Assembly (NCBI GenBank): GCA_947174275.1
Contig: CAMWIJ010000005.1
Coordinates: forward strand, 1 to 64,000
DNA length: 64,000 nt
Direction: 5' to 3'
Origin: an uncultured Muribaculaceae bacterium
GTDB taxonomy: Bacteria; Bacteroidota; Bacteroidia; Bacteroidales; Muribaculaceae
A program made the translations under genes and the position numbers. Positions within the stretch are counted from its first letter, which is position 1; every line of letters starts with the position of its first letter. The notes under the pieces were generated by a model. The model had not been told where the DNA came from and did not search any database. It worked only from the letters and a program-made list of their open reading frames with translations. Shown in pieces: positions 8,979-18,127 of the stretch.

Positions 8979-8999
8979 ACTTTTTTAAAACACTTGACA

Positions 9000-9764
9000 A
9001 TGACATACGACAATAACGACTACTGGACCCGACGCCGCACGATACGCCGTTACTCCGACCGCGAGGTAAGCGAAGATATGCTTGACGACATAATCGAAAA
9101 AGCTTCACATGCACCCACCACCGGCAACATGCAGCTTTACAGCGTAATCGTCACCCGCGACCCCGAAGCGATAAAAAAACTCGCTCCGGCGCATTTCAAT
9201 CAGCCGGCCGCCACCGGCGCCACTGTGTTGCTTACATTCTGCGCCGATTTCAACCGCTTCTGCCACTGGTGCGACATATCTGACGCCGACCATGGCTACG
9301 ACAACTTTCAGTCATTCATGACTGCTGTGCTCGACACTGCAATCTTCACACAGCAGTTCGTCACCATTGCCGAACAGCAAGGCCTCGGCTGCTGTTACCT
9401 CGGCACTACCACCTACAATGCTCCGCAGATAGCAAAAACTCTGCAACTCCCTGAAAGAGTCATCCCCGTATGCACTATATCCGTCGGCTGGCCGGCCGAT
9501 GAAGGCTTCGTTTCCGACAGGCTTCCGCTGCGTGCCATACTCCACCGCGAGCACTACCGCCGTCCTGATGACTCCGAGACAGCCGAATATTATGCCTATA
9601 AGGAAAGCCTGCCCGAAAGCGCCGGTTTCATCGCTGAAAACGGAAAGAAAACTCTCGCTCAGGTTTTCACCGACGTACGCTATACGCGCAAGAACAACGA
9701 ATACTTCTCTGCCGTATACCACGATTTCATCGAAAACAACGGTTTCCCATTCCCAAAAAAATAA
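9000..9764 (+). CDS. Nitroreductase family protein
   Basis: MTYDNNDYWTRRRTIRRYSDREVSEDMLDDIIEKASHAPTTGNMQLYSVIV; ORF extends upstream to 8949 but the promoter position favours 9000. Confidence 0.88.
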   Translation: MTYDNNDYWTRRRTIRRYSDREVSEDMLDDIIEKASHAPTTGNMQLYSVIVTRDPEAIKKLAPAHFNQPAATGATVLLTFCADFNRFCHWCDISDADHGYDNFQSFMTAVLDTAIFTQQFVTIAEQQGLGCCYLGTTTYNAPQIAKTLQLPERVIPVCTISVGWPADEGFVSDRLPLRAILHREHYRRPDDSETAEYYAYKESLPESAGFIAENGKKTLAQVFTDVRYTRKNNEYFSAVYHDFIENNGFPFPKK

Positions 9765-9819
9765 TAATCCTCCCACATATCGGGTGTTGCAAAACCCGGA
9801 AGTTCCGCAACACCTTCAT

Positions 9820-9875
9820 ATCCGATAAAATGACAAAAGCCGGAAGCAATTCCGGCTTTTGTCATTTTATCGGAT
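9820..9875. terminator. Bidirectional terminator between convergent nitroreductase and dnaA
   Basis: 26-bp perfect stem ATCCGATAAAATGACAAAAGCCGGAA / TTCCGGCTTTTGTCATTTTATCGGAT with GCAA (GNRA-type) tetraloop. Confidence 0.85.
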
Positions 9876-9883
9876 GGGGTTTG

Positions 9884-11269
9884 TTATCCCTTCATGAAAT
9901 CTTTTTCTATTGCTTCCACATCATCCTGAAGCTGCTTTTCGTGGAGTAGACGGTCCTCGATGCTTTTGCAGGCGTAGAGCACAGTGGCATGTGTGCGCGA
10001 CAGACGCGTGCCGATGGCCGTCAACGCCATCTTGGCATGCTTTTTCGCCATATACATTACCATCTGTCGGGCATCTGACACCTCACGCTTGCGCGACTTG
10101 GTGAAAATAGCGTCGGGCTCTATGTTGTAATGCGCGCTGACGCTTTGTGTCACCATCTCGAAGTTGATCTGTTTCTTGTTGATTTTAACAGCGTTGGATA
10201 TCACCGTACGGGCGAGGTCAAAATCAATCTGACGGTTGAGGATGGCTGCACGGGCCACAAGCGACACCATGATACCTTCAAGTTCGCGGATGCTTCCGGT
10301 CACATTCGAGGCGATAAACTCAAGCACTTCGTCTGACACCGGCAGACCCTCCTGCTCGGCGATGCGGGTCAGCACATTGCGGCGCAGATTCATATCCGGA
10401 CGCTCCAGCTCCACCGTCATGCCCCACTTCATGCGCGTAAGCAGTCGTTCGGGCATTCCCTTGAGCATGGAGGGAGAGCAGTCGCTCGAGATGATTATCT
10501 GCTTGTTGTTGAGGTGCAGATGGCTGAATATGTGGAAGAAAGTGTTCTGCGTCTTTTCCTTGTCTATCAGGTCCTGAATGTCATCGATGATGAGGGCGTC
10601 GATGCTCTGATAGAAATGTATGAAGTCGTTGATGCGTCCGTTGCGCGACGCCACCGTAAACTGGCTCTCAAACAGACGCGAACTGATGTAGAGCACCCGC
10701 AACTGCGGACGACGCTCCTTCAGACTCAGACCGATGGCATGCATCAGATGCGTCTTTCCGACTCCCGACGGACCGAAAATAAACAGCGGGTTGAATGTCT
10801 TGTTGTCGGGGTCGCCGCCTATCGCTTTGCCTATCGACAATGCTATCTTGTTGCTTTCAGAGCCACAGTAGTTGTCGAAAGTGTATCGCGGATTGAGCTG
10901 CGAATCGAAAGGCACCTGCACGGGCGTGTTGAACGGATTTGCCGAGGGAAGGCCTTTCTTTGGAGCGGCTGAAGGTGCTGCACTACGTATGTCGACCGCC
11001 GTAGTGGGTTCGTTCTGCACCTGATTGTAATGGTAGAACAGCTTGGTTTCCGCTCCGAACACACGCTTGATGGCCGCGCCGAGGAGCTTGGAAAATCTCT
11101 CTTCAATATACTCTACGAAAAACGAGGTCGGGACGGTAAGCGTAACCTTGCCGTCGACATAGCTTTTGAGCGTGACCGGTCGAAACCACGCGTCAAATTG
11201 TTCGGAGGGGATGTTGTCAGCGATTATCCGCAGACAGTCGTCCCACAGTTGTAAGGGAGTTTTTTCCAT
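9884..11269 (-). CDS. dnaA: Chromosomal replication initiator protein DnaA
   Basis: FNPLFIFGPSGVGKTHLMHAIG, LIIDDIQDL, C-terminal DNA-binding SDARQMVMYMAKKHAKMALTAIGTRLSRTHATVLYACKSI. Start probably 11269 (MEKTPLQLWDDCL). Confidence 0.95.
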   Translation of the reverse strand: MEKTPLQLWDDCLRIIADNIPSEQFDAWFRPVTLKSYVDGKVTLTVPTSFFVEYIEERFSKLLGAAIKRVFGAETKLFYHYNQVQNEPTTAVDIRSAAPSAAPKKGLPSANPFNTPVQVPFDSQLNPRYTFDNYCGSESNKIALSIGKAIGGDPDNKTFNPLFIFGPSGVGKTHLMHAIGLSLKERRPQLRVLYISSRLFESQFTVASRNGRINDFIHFYQSIDALIIDDIQDLIDKEKTQNTFFHIFSHLHLNNKQIIISSDCSPSMLKGMPERLLTRMKWGMTVELERPDMNLRRNVLTRIAEQEGLPVSDEVLEFIASNVTGSIRELEGIMVSLVARAAILNRQIDFDLARTVISNAVKINKKQINFEMVTQSVSAHYNIEPDAIFTKSRKREVSDARQMVMYMAKKHAKMALTAIGTRLSRTHATVLYACKSIEDRLLHEKQLQDDVEAIEKDFMKG

Positions 11270-11659
11270 CAAGTGTATTCGTTTAAGGGCTGTTCTTGCC
11301 AATACAAATTTCCGACAAATATTTTATAAAAAAAAGTGATGTTTTATTTGGAAATTCGGTAAAGACTGCAACTATTCTGTAAGTCAGCAACTTATAAAAA
11401 CGTGGAACATTCAGTTAAACCTCCGCTGCACATCCACTCAACAACACACTATTTTTCAACACTTTACATCGCATTATCACAATCATGCGCCTTCCGTGAA
11501 AAAATATGCCCGCACGGCTATATATTCCCCGCAACCGACCGTATTTGAAGTGTTTTGAACCACCTCGGCACAAGCCCCACCTATTTAGACTCAATCTAAA
11601 CAAGTCCATTCCACCGCGTATCATATCCGTAACAGCGTCACACCGCCGTCGACATAGCA

Positions 11660-14122
11660 TCAGGGGTCGACATCATAATAGACCTGCGAATTTTTTATCG
11701 CCGGATTTTTTGCCATCCTCACATACGTGTCTTTCAGCACTCCGCGCAATTTTGCCAGCGATGCCCCCGCCTCGACCTTTATCATTATTTTCTGTATGTA
11801 GAGCGATTTTACACGTGTGACCCGAGGCTGATCCGGACCGCTGACCCTGCTTCCGAGTTGCGACGCGAGCATCTGCGCGTAGGCATTGGAAAACTGCTGC
11901 AACACACCCGCGTCGGCATGCTTCAGATAAATATAGATAATCCTTGTGAACGGCGGATATAGATACCGCTTGCGCTCCTCGATCTCATGCTCGTAGAAGG
12001 CCGTGTAGCTATGCCCTGCCACAAACTGCAATATCGGGTGGTCGGGTGTGTATGTCTGAATGATCACCTCACTGTCGCCTCCTTCTCCGCGCCCGGCGCG
12101 TCCCGACACCTGCTCAAGCATGTTGAACGCCCGCTCCGACGCCTTGAAGTCGGGAATGTTGATAAGCTCGTCGGCATTGATTACGACCACAGACGACACC
12201 GAACGGAAATCAAGCCCTTTCGTCACCATCTGCGTGCCGACAAGTATATCGGCTTTCCCCGAAGAGAACGCATCGATAATCGATTCGTAGCCGTCTTTGT
12301 TGCGGGTTGTGTCAAGGTCCATCCGGAGCACTTTGCTCGCAGGAAACACACTCTCGATCTCACCCTCCACCCTTTCCGTGCCATAGCCTATCACCTCAAT
12401 CGACGGCTGATGGCACTGCGGACACAGGTCAGGCAATTCATACACCGCCCCGCAATAATGACACACAAGCTGACGCGAATGATTGTGATAGGTCAGCGAC
12501 ACGTCGCAGAACTGACACCTCGGCACCCATGCGCATTGCTTGCAGCGCACCATCGGCGCAAAGCCGCGGCGGTTGCGAAACAAGATGGCCTGCCGTGATG
12601 CCCCGACGGCTCCGTTTATGCTCCTTACGGCATCAAGCGACAGCGGTCCGTTGACCTCTCCCTTCTGACGCGCCCTCTTCATGTCGACAATGCGTATCGG
12701 AGGCAGCGGCAACTCGTTATAGCGGGTAGTAAGTGTTACAAGTCCGAACTTGCCGTTGAGCGCCTTATAATAGGTTTCAACCGATGGAGTGGCGCTTCCG
12801 AGCAAAGCTTTGGCTCCATGCATCGAGGCAAGCACGAGCGCCGTGTCGCGCGCATTGTAGCGCGGTGCGGGGTCTGACTGCTTGTAGCTCGCCTCATGCT
12901 CTTCGTCGACAATGACGAGTCCGAGACGCCCGAACGGCAGGAACAATGACGAACGTGCCCCGAGTATCACCCGCGGCCCCTGCTCAGAGAGCATGTTTTT
13001 CCATATATCCACACGCTCGTTATCGGAAAACTTCGAGTGATAGACGACAATACTGTTTCCTAAGATATTCTGCAACCGCCGCGTGAGCTGTGTGGTAAGC
13101 GCGATTTCCGGCACAAGATACAACACCTGCTCGCCACGGCTCAGCGCCGCGTCAATCAGATGTGCGTAAATCTCTGTCTTGCCGCTCGATGTCACGCCAT
13201 GAAGCAACACAGTCGACTTGTCGCGCCAGAGCGTAGTGATTTCATCACACGCCTTCATCTGTGCCTGCGTCAGCAACGGAAGACTGCCCGAAGGCTTACC
13301 TTCAAACTTAAACCGGTTTATTTCCCGTTTTTCCAGACGCGCCAATCCCTTTTTCACAACAGCGCCGAGCACTGCCGACGTCACCCCCGCACGGTCAAGA
13401 AGCATCTTGCGGTTAACCTCTTTCACCTGCTCCCCCTTGCGGTTGACTCCGCTCAGTTCGGTCAGGGTCAGCAGAAGTGTCTCCTGCTTTTTAGCCCCCT
13501 TCACCAACGCAAACGCCTCGGAAATCGACGACATATCGTAGGCGGGAACCACCACCGTCTGCTTCACGGCACGGTATCTCTCCACGATTTTCTCGGAGAT
13601 TACAAGTATTCCGCGGTCAATCATCCGGGTGATAAGCGCCGCCAGATTTTTGACTGTGATTTCTCGCGCTATCGCCGACACTGCCATGCATTTTTCCTCG
13701 CCGAGCAGCGACACCACCAATGCCTCACGGTCATCGAGGGGCATGTCATCGGCCGGCTCATAGTCGGGGTTGATCTCAACGTAGGTCTCGCTCTCCACCT
13801 TCAGCCCGGAAGGAACGGCAGCCTTGTAGACATCGCCCACCGCACACATATAGTATTCGGCCACCCACTCCCAGAGTTTGAGCTGCGGATGTATCACTAC
13901 AGGATAATTGTCGAGCGCTACGGCTACCTCCTTAGTTTCAAATCCGTCGGGAGCTATATTGGTGAGCGCCCTTACTATTCCGGTATAGTATTTCTTGCGC
14001 CCGAACGGCACAATGACGCGATAACCGACTCTGACACTGCTCTCCATCTCCGCCGGTATGGCGTAGGTGAAAGTAGTGTCGAGAGGGAGCGGCAATATTA
14101 TTTCTGCATACCATCTCGACAT
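11660..14122 (-). CDS. priA: Primosomal protein N' (replication restart helicase PriA)
   Basis: VLLHGVTSSGKTEIYAHLI, VDEEHEASYKQ, zinc motifs CKQCAWVPRCQFCDVSLTYH...CHYCG...CPQC. Confidence 0.95.
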   Translation of the reverse strand: MSRWYAEIILPLPLDTTFTYAIPAEMESSVRVGYRVIVPFGRKKYYTGIVRALTNIAPDGFETKEVAVALDNYPVVIHPQLKLWEWVAEYYMCAVGDVYKAAVPSGLKVESETYVEINPDYEPADDMPLDDREALVVSLLGEEKCMAVSAIAREITVKNLAALITRMIDRGILVISEKIVERYRAVKQTVVVPAYDMSSISEAFALVKGAKKQETLLLTLTELSGVNRKGEQVKEVNRKMLLDRAGVTSAVLGAVVKKGLARLEKREINRFKFEGKPSGSLPLLTQAQMKACDEITTLWRDKSTVLLHGVTSSGKTEIYAHLIDAALSRGEQVLYLVPEIALTTQLTRRLQNILGNSIVVYHSKFSDNERVDIWKNMLSEQGPRVILGARSSLFLPFGRLGLVIVDEEHEASYKQSDPAPRYNARDTALVLASMHGAKALLGSATPSVETYYKALNGKFGLVTLTTRYNELPLPPIRIVDMKRARQKGEVNGPLSLDAVRSINGAVGASRQAILFRNRRGFAPMVRCKQCAWVPRCQFCDVSLTYHNHSRQLVCHYCGAVYELPDLCPQCHQPSIEVIGYGTERVEGEIESVFPASKVLRMDLDTTRNKDGYESIIDAFSSGKADILVGTQMVTKGLDFRSVSSVVVINADELINIPDFKASERAFNMLEQVSGRAGRGEGGDSEVIIQTYTPDHPILQFVAGHSYTAFYEHEIEERKRYLYPPFTRIIYIYLKHADAGVLQQFSNAYAQMLASQLGSRVSGPDQPRVTRVKSLYIQKIMIKVEAGASLAKLRGVLKDTYVRMAKNPAIKNSQVYYDVDP

Positions 14123-14158
14123 CGGCCGGTCTGTTGATGTAATTAAAGAGTCATGTGA

Positions 14159-15058
14159 CTACAGCAGTTTGATGCTGATGTAGCGTTTCGGATTTTTGCG
14201 AATATCCACAAGCAGAGAGTCAAGACTTTGCGATGCTTTTGTCAGATTGTCGTAAAGACCTGAATCGTTGAGCAGAGCTCCCACCGTCGAGTTGGGATCC
14301 TGAAGCTGACCTGTGATTGCTGCGAGGTCGGCTGATATGCGGTTGAAGTTATTGAGCGTGGAGTCAATCGGTGCGTTGGCTATCTCCGAAGTCACGCGGT
14401 TGAGATCTGCCACAAGGCTGTCGACCGACGAAATGACTCCGTTGACCGATCCGACAGTAGACGGAAGCGTACGGACTGTGGCGTTAAGAGCTTTAGCTGT
14501 GGAGTTGAGCGTAGCTGTCAGTTCCTCGATATTTTTGAACGACTGGAGCAATGCCTCGTTTCCGGTAATGTTGTTGATATTCGTGAATATCGAGTCAAGT
14601 TTCGGCATCATGCCGCTAACACCGGGAAGGAGCTGTTCCGACACCTGATCCATCATGCCTGAGGCGATACCTGCGGGAATTGTGTCGCCGGGAGTATAGA
14701 ATTCACTGCCACGGGCCATTTCGATTTTCACCGAGGCGGTGCCGAGAAGACTGCTTTCAATCAGAGCCTTCGAGTTGACAGGTATTCTGAATTTTTTATC
14801 AAGGCTCATTGACACGAGCACATTGCCCGGGCGGTCATACATGAGTTCCACATTGTCGACCTGACCGATTTTATATCCGTTGACCATCACAGGCGCCGAC
14901 ACTTCAAGACCTTTGACATCGGTGTAGACTGCATAATAGTAGTTTGACGGCCGGAAGATGCTGACCCCCTTGAGATATTCAATTCCGAAAAACAGGATTG
15001 CCAGCGCGATTAGCACGCAAGCCCCTATCATCATCTCTTTTGTGAATAACTTTTTCAT
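14159..15058 (-). CDS. MlaD/MCE-family substrate-binding protein
   Basis: Single N-terminal TM, then YYYAVYTDVKGLEVSAPVMVNGYKIGQVDNVELM, C-terminal helical region. Confidence 0.88.
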   Translation of the reverse strand: MKKLFTKEMMIGACVLIALAILFFGIEYLKGVSIFRPSNYYYAVYTDVKGLEVSAPVMVNGYKIGQVDNVELMYDRPGNVLVSMSLDKKFRIPVNSKALIESSLLGTASVKIEMARGSEFYTPGDTIPAGIASGMMDQVSEQLLPGVSGMMPKLDSIFTNINNITGNEALLQSFKNIEELTATLNSTAKALNATVRTLPSTVGSVNGVISSVDSLVADLNRVTSEIANAPIDSTLNNFNRISADLAAITGQLQDPNSTVGALLNDSGLYDNLTKASQSLDSLLVDIRKNPKRYISIKLL

Positions 15059-15114
15059 ATATAATATAGATTCATTATTTCTTCTTTCAATATGCGACGC
15101 GTCACTGCATGCTG

Positions 15115-16251
15115 TCAGTCGACGCGGCGTCCGTTTTCCATCTTTATGATGAATGCCTGCGGAAATTTCTTTCTGAGCCTTCGCAGCGATTTCTCAGCCT
15201 CTGACTGGCTACGGAAATGTCCCACAGTGTATTTATACATCCCTCTGTCGAAATATTCGCTAACCTTCTCACCCTTGAACAGTCTGGATGATGTCGACAC
15301 TGCCTTGTCGCTTGCAAGCACCTGCACACGATATTCAACAGCGGCCGGAGCATCGCTTCCGGCGGCATCATCGTCAACACTCTCAGCCTCTGCGGTCGGC
15401 TCGACCGTTGTGCCGGCGTTGTCACTTTTTGCCGACGAGGCCTTTCCCGCCGGGCGCTGGCCGCCGTTGACAGCCGTATAATAATCGGCAAAAGCCTGAT
15501 AGAGCGATTTTGACAATTTCTCCACTCCGTCGGCCGATGCCATGAATTTTTCCGATGTCGGGTTGCTTATGAAATCGAGTTCGACAAGCACTGCGGGCAT
15601 TCCTGTCGACCACAACACCCAAAAGCCGGCCTGCTTCACACCCTTGTCGACACGCCGCGCAGTTGTGGTAAGATAATCCTTGGCAAGCGTGGCAAACTCT
15701 ATGCTGCGGTCGAGGTGCTTGCTCTGGTTAAGTTCAAACGCTATATACGACTCCGGCGACGTCGGGTCGAAACCCTGATATTTTTGCGAATAATCATCCT
15801 CCAGATACATCACGGCATTCTCGCGCTTGGCAACCTCAAGGTTGCTTTCCGTGCGGTGCAGTCCGCAGGTATACACCTCAGTGCCGGCGATTGTCGCACG
15901 TCGCTTGTTCTTCTTGTCCACCGAATTGACATGTATCGATATGAAAAGGTCGCCTTTGGCCTCATTGGCTATTCTGGCACGGTCATTCAGCGCTATAAAC
16001 ACATCTTTATCACGCGTGTAGACCACTTTCACCTCATCCTCGCCATAATTCTTTCGGATTTTTTCGCCGAGCTTCTTAGCGACATTGAGATTTATGGTTT
16101 TCTCGTTGGTGACAGCCCCTATCGCGCCGTAGTCCTTGCCCCCGTGACCGGGGTCAATCACCACAACAAACGGCTTTGCCTCAGCGTTAAACGCTAAGAC
16201 AACAAGCGACAGAAATGTCAATATATATTTTAAAAATCTGACTTTCAACAC
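15115..16251 (-). CDS. N-acetylmuramoyl-L-alanine amidase (Amidase_3) with C-terminal SPOR domain
   Basis: VVIDPGHGGKDYGAIG, LFISIHVNS, VLVELDFISNP; SPOR-like YRVQVLASDKAV...GMYKYTVGHFRSQSEAEKSLRRLR. Confidence 0.92.
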   Translation of the reverse strand: MLKVRFLKYILTFLSLVVLAFNAEAKPFVVVIDPGHGGKDYGAIGAVTNEKTINLNVAKKLGEKIRKNYGEDEVKVVYTRDKDVFIALNDRARIANEAKGDLFISIHVNSVDKKNKRRATIAGTEVYTCGLHRTESNLEVAKRENAVMYLEDDYSQKYQGFDPTSPESYIAFELNQSKHLDRSIEFATLAKDYLTTTARRVDKGVKQAGFWVLWSTGMPAVLVELDFISNPTSEKFMASADGVEKLSKSLYQAFADYYTAVNGGQRPAGKASSAKSDNAGTTVEPTAEAESVDDDAAGSDAPAAVEYRVQVLASDKAVSTSSRLFKGEKVSEYFDRGMYKYTVGHFRSQSEAEKSLRRLRKKFPQAFIIKMENGRRVD

Positions 16252-16404
16252 ATATATTTTTTATCCGGCGCAAGCATGACATCTTGCCGGCATATAAATA
16301 TCTGACAAATTTAGCAAAAATAAGACAAATATCGCACCTCCTCCCCTCCCAAATTTCGTTAAATAATATTTTTGACTAATTTTGTGCACAATTCAACCAA
16401 AAGC

Positions 16405-17400
16405 ATGAGATACATCCTACCTTCCATCCTCTCCCTCTCACTGATAGCCGCAGCGTGCTCGTCAAAAAACGGCGACGCCTCTGACAGCGCCTCACAGAGC
16501 GCACCTTTCACCCGTCTCGACAGACTCGTCGAGCAATTCCCGTCTATGCCGGCTCAGCGTCAGCATGTTGTGGTCGACTCGCTCGCCATACCGCTCTACG
16601 ACTACATATATCTGATGGGAGCATCAACAGGCAACATTCCCGCGTCAATCGATTCGCTGAGCCACACCGCTGCATTCACAATGTTCGGACCAGAAGTCGA
16701 AAAAGCCTACCCCACCACATCTGATATCGAGAAGCGTCTCGGCGCACTCAACGCCAATATGCGCAGACTGACACCGTCACTGCCATCCTACTCCTACTAC
16801 GGCATAATCTCCCCCTATCGACAACAGGTGATGCTCGTCGACTCCGTGGTCTACATAGCTCTCAACCACTACCTCGGTGCCACCCATGACGCATACTCAA
16901 CCATGCCGGAATATGCCCGGTTCACCAAAACCGCGGAATATATCCCGCTCGACATCGCCGAAGCCGTTCTATCGGTAGAATATCCATTCAAGGCGGAGAG
17001 CGCTCCGACGGCAATACAATATTTCATCTACGAAGGCGCCCTGCTCAAAGCCGTGTCAGCACTTACCGGCATCAACGACACCGCCACCCTTATGGGTTGG
17101 ACTCCGGCTCAGTTTGACAAGGCTCAGACCCTCGAAGCCGAGGCATGGCGAAAGATGGCCACCGACAATATCATATACTCCACCGACATGGCGCTTGCCC
17201 AACGGCTTTGCGCGCCATCACCCGCCTCACAGCCTTTATCAGCCGAGCTCCCCGGCCGGTTCGGACGTTATGTTGGCTACCGCATCGTCAACTCATTCCT
17301 CGAAAAAAATCCTGACACCGCACTGACCGACATACTGTCACCCCAATTTTACAACAACCCCTCGACATTAATAAATTCCGGATACACACCCGCCCGTTGA
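16405..17400 (+). CDS. Lipoprotein, GldB-like (gliding motility lipoprotein GldB family)
   Basis: MRYILPSILSLSLIAAACSS lipobox; RLDRLVEQF...MPEYARFTKTAEYIPLDIAEAVLSVEYPF resembles the GldB family. Confidence 0.6.
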   Translation: MRYILPSILSLSLIAAACSSKNGDASDSASQSAPFTRLDRLVEQFPSMPAQRQHVVVDSLAIPLYDYIYLMGASTGNIPASIDSLSHTAAFTMFGPEVEKAYPTTSDIEKRLGALNANMRRLTPSLPSYSYYGIISPYRQQVMLVDSVVYIALNHYLGATHDAYSTMPEYARFTKTAEYIPLDIAEAVLSVEYPFKAESAPTAIQYFIYEGALLKAVSALTGINDTATLMGWTPAQFDKAQTLEAEAWRKMATDNIIYSTDMALAQRLCAPSPASQPLSAELPGRFGRYVGYRIVNSFLEKNPDTALTDILSPQFYNNPSTLINSGYTPAR

Positions 17401-17470
17401 CACAGCAGCCCTGTAGAAAGTAGGGACGCCAGGCAGCCAATGGCGCGGAAAAACAACGCACTCCGGCATC

Positions 17471-17542
17471 TACGGAGAGCCGAAGGCTCGTGTTCCTGAT
17501 TAACCGGGGTTCGCAGAACGCGGAGCGGGCGTAGACCCCGGC
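17471..17542 (+). repeat. Dispersed repeat family R2, copy 1
   Basis: GATTAACCGGGGTTCGCAGAACGCGGAGCGGGCGTAGACCCCGG, preceded by GAGAGCCGAAGGCTCG; matches 45823-45898 (reverse orientation) and 46143-46206. Confidence 0.85.
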
Positions 17543-17571
17543 CTCCGGCTCGCCATGGGCACAAGCAAAAG

Positions 17572-17608
17572 AAAATCAGCGCCACACAATTGATGCGACG
17601 CTGATTTT
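17572..17608 (-). terminator. Terminator of rpsO
   Basis: AAAATCAGCG (17572-17581) / CGCTGATTTT (17599-17608). Confidence 0.6.
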
Positions 17609-17638
17609 TTGTAATCTTCAAGTAGATAGCCTCGGCTC

Positions 17639-17914
17639 TTACTTTCTGATACCAAGCTCTTTTTGAGCGATGATTGCGCGGTAGCGGTTGATATCCTTCT
17701 TCGCAAGATAGTCGAGAAGGCGACGACGTTTACCTACAAGCATCTTAAGAGCGCGAGCTGTTGTATAATCTTTGTGATTTGACTTCAGGTGCTGAGTCAA
17801 ATGAGAGATACGGACTGAGAATAATGCAATCTGTGCTTCAGGTGAGCCAGTGTCAGTCTTGCCCTTACCGTACTTCTCAAAGATTTCTACTTTTTCTTCA
17901 GAATTCAAATGCAT
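17639..17914 (-). CDS. rpsO: 30S ribosomal protein S15
   Basis: MHLNSEEKVEIFEKYGKGKTDTGSPEAQIALFSVRISHLTQHLKSNHKDYTTARALKMLVGKRRRLLDYLAKKD. Confidence 0.97.
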   Translation of the reverse strand: MHLNSEEKVEIFEKYGKGKTDTGSPEAQIALFSVRISHLTQHLKSNHKDYTTARALKMLVGKRRRLLDYLAKKDINRYRAIIAQKELGIRK

Positions 17915-18127
17915 TCTTTCGGATGTTTAAAGTGTTAATAAATAAAAGTTATGCTTAAAAGCTCCGCAAAATTACAACATTCCCCCCAATCCACCAAATT
18001 TCCCCAAAACTTTTTCTCGATATTTTTCTCGCAAACATCAATTTTTCGGTTCATTATCGAAAAGTTTGAATAAAATCGGAAACATGTTAGCCATTGCCTT
18101 CGCCAACAGTTTGAGTGGAAAACAACG

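Noticed and set aside
11270-11659. Possible oriC upstream of dnaA
   Set aside because: I found no convincing cluster of TTATCCACA-type DnaA boxes; only weak single near-matches. GC-skew computation would be needed.
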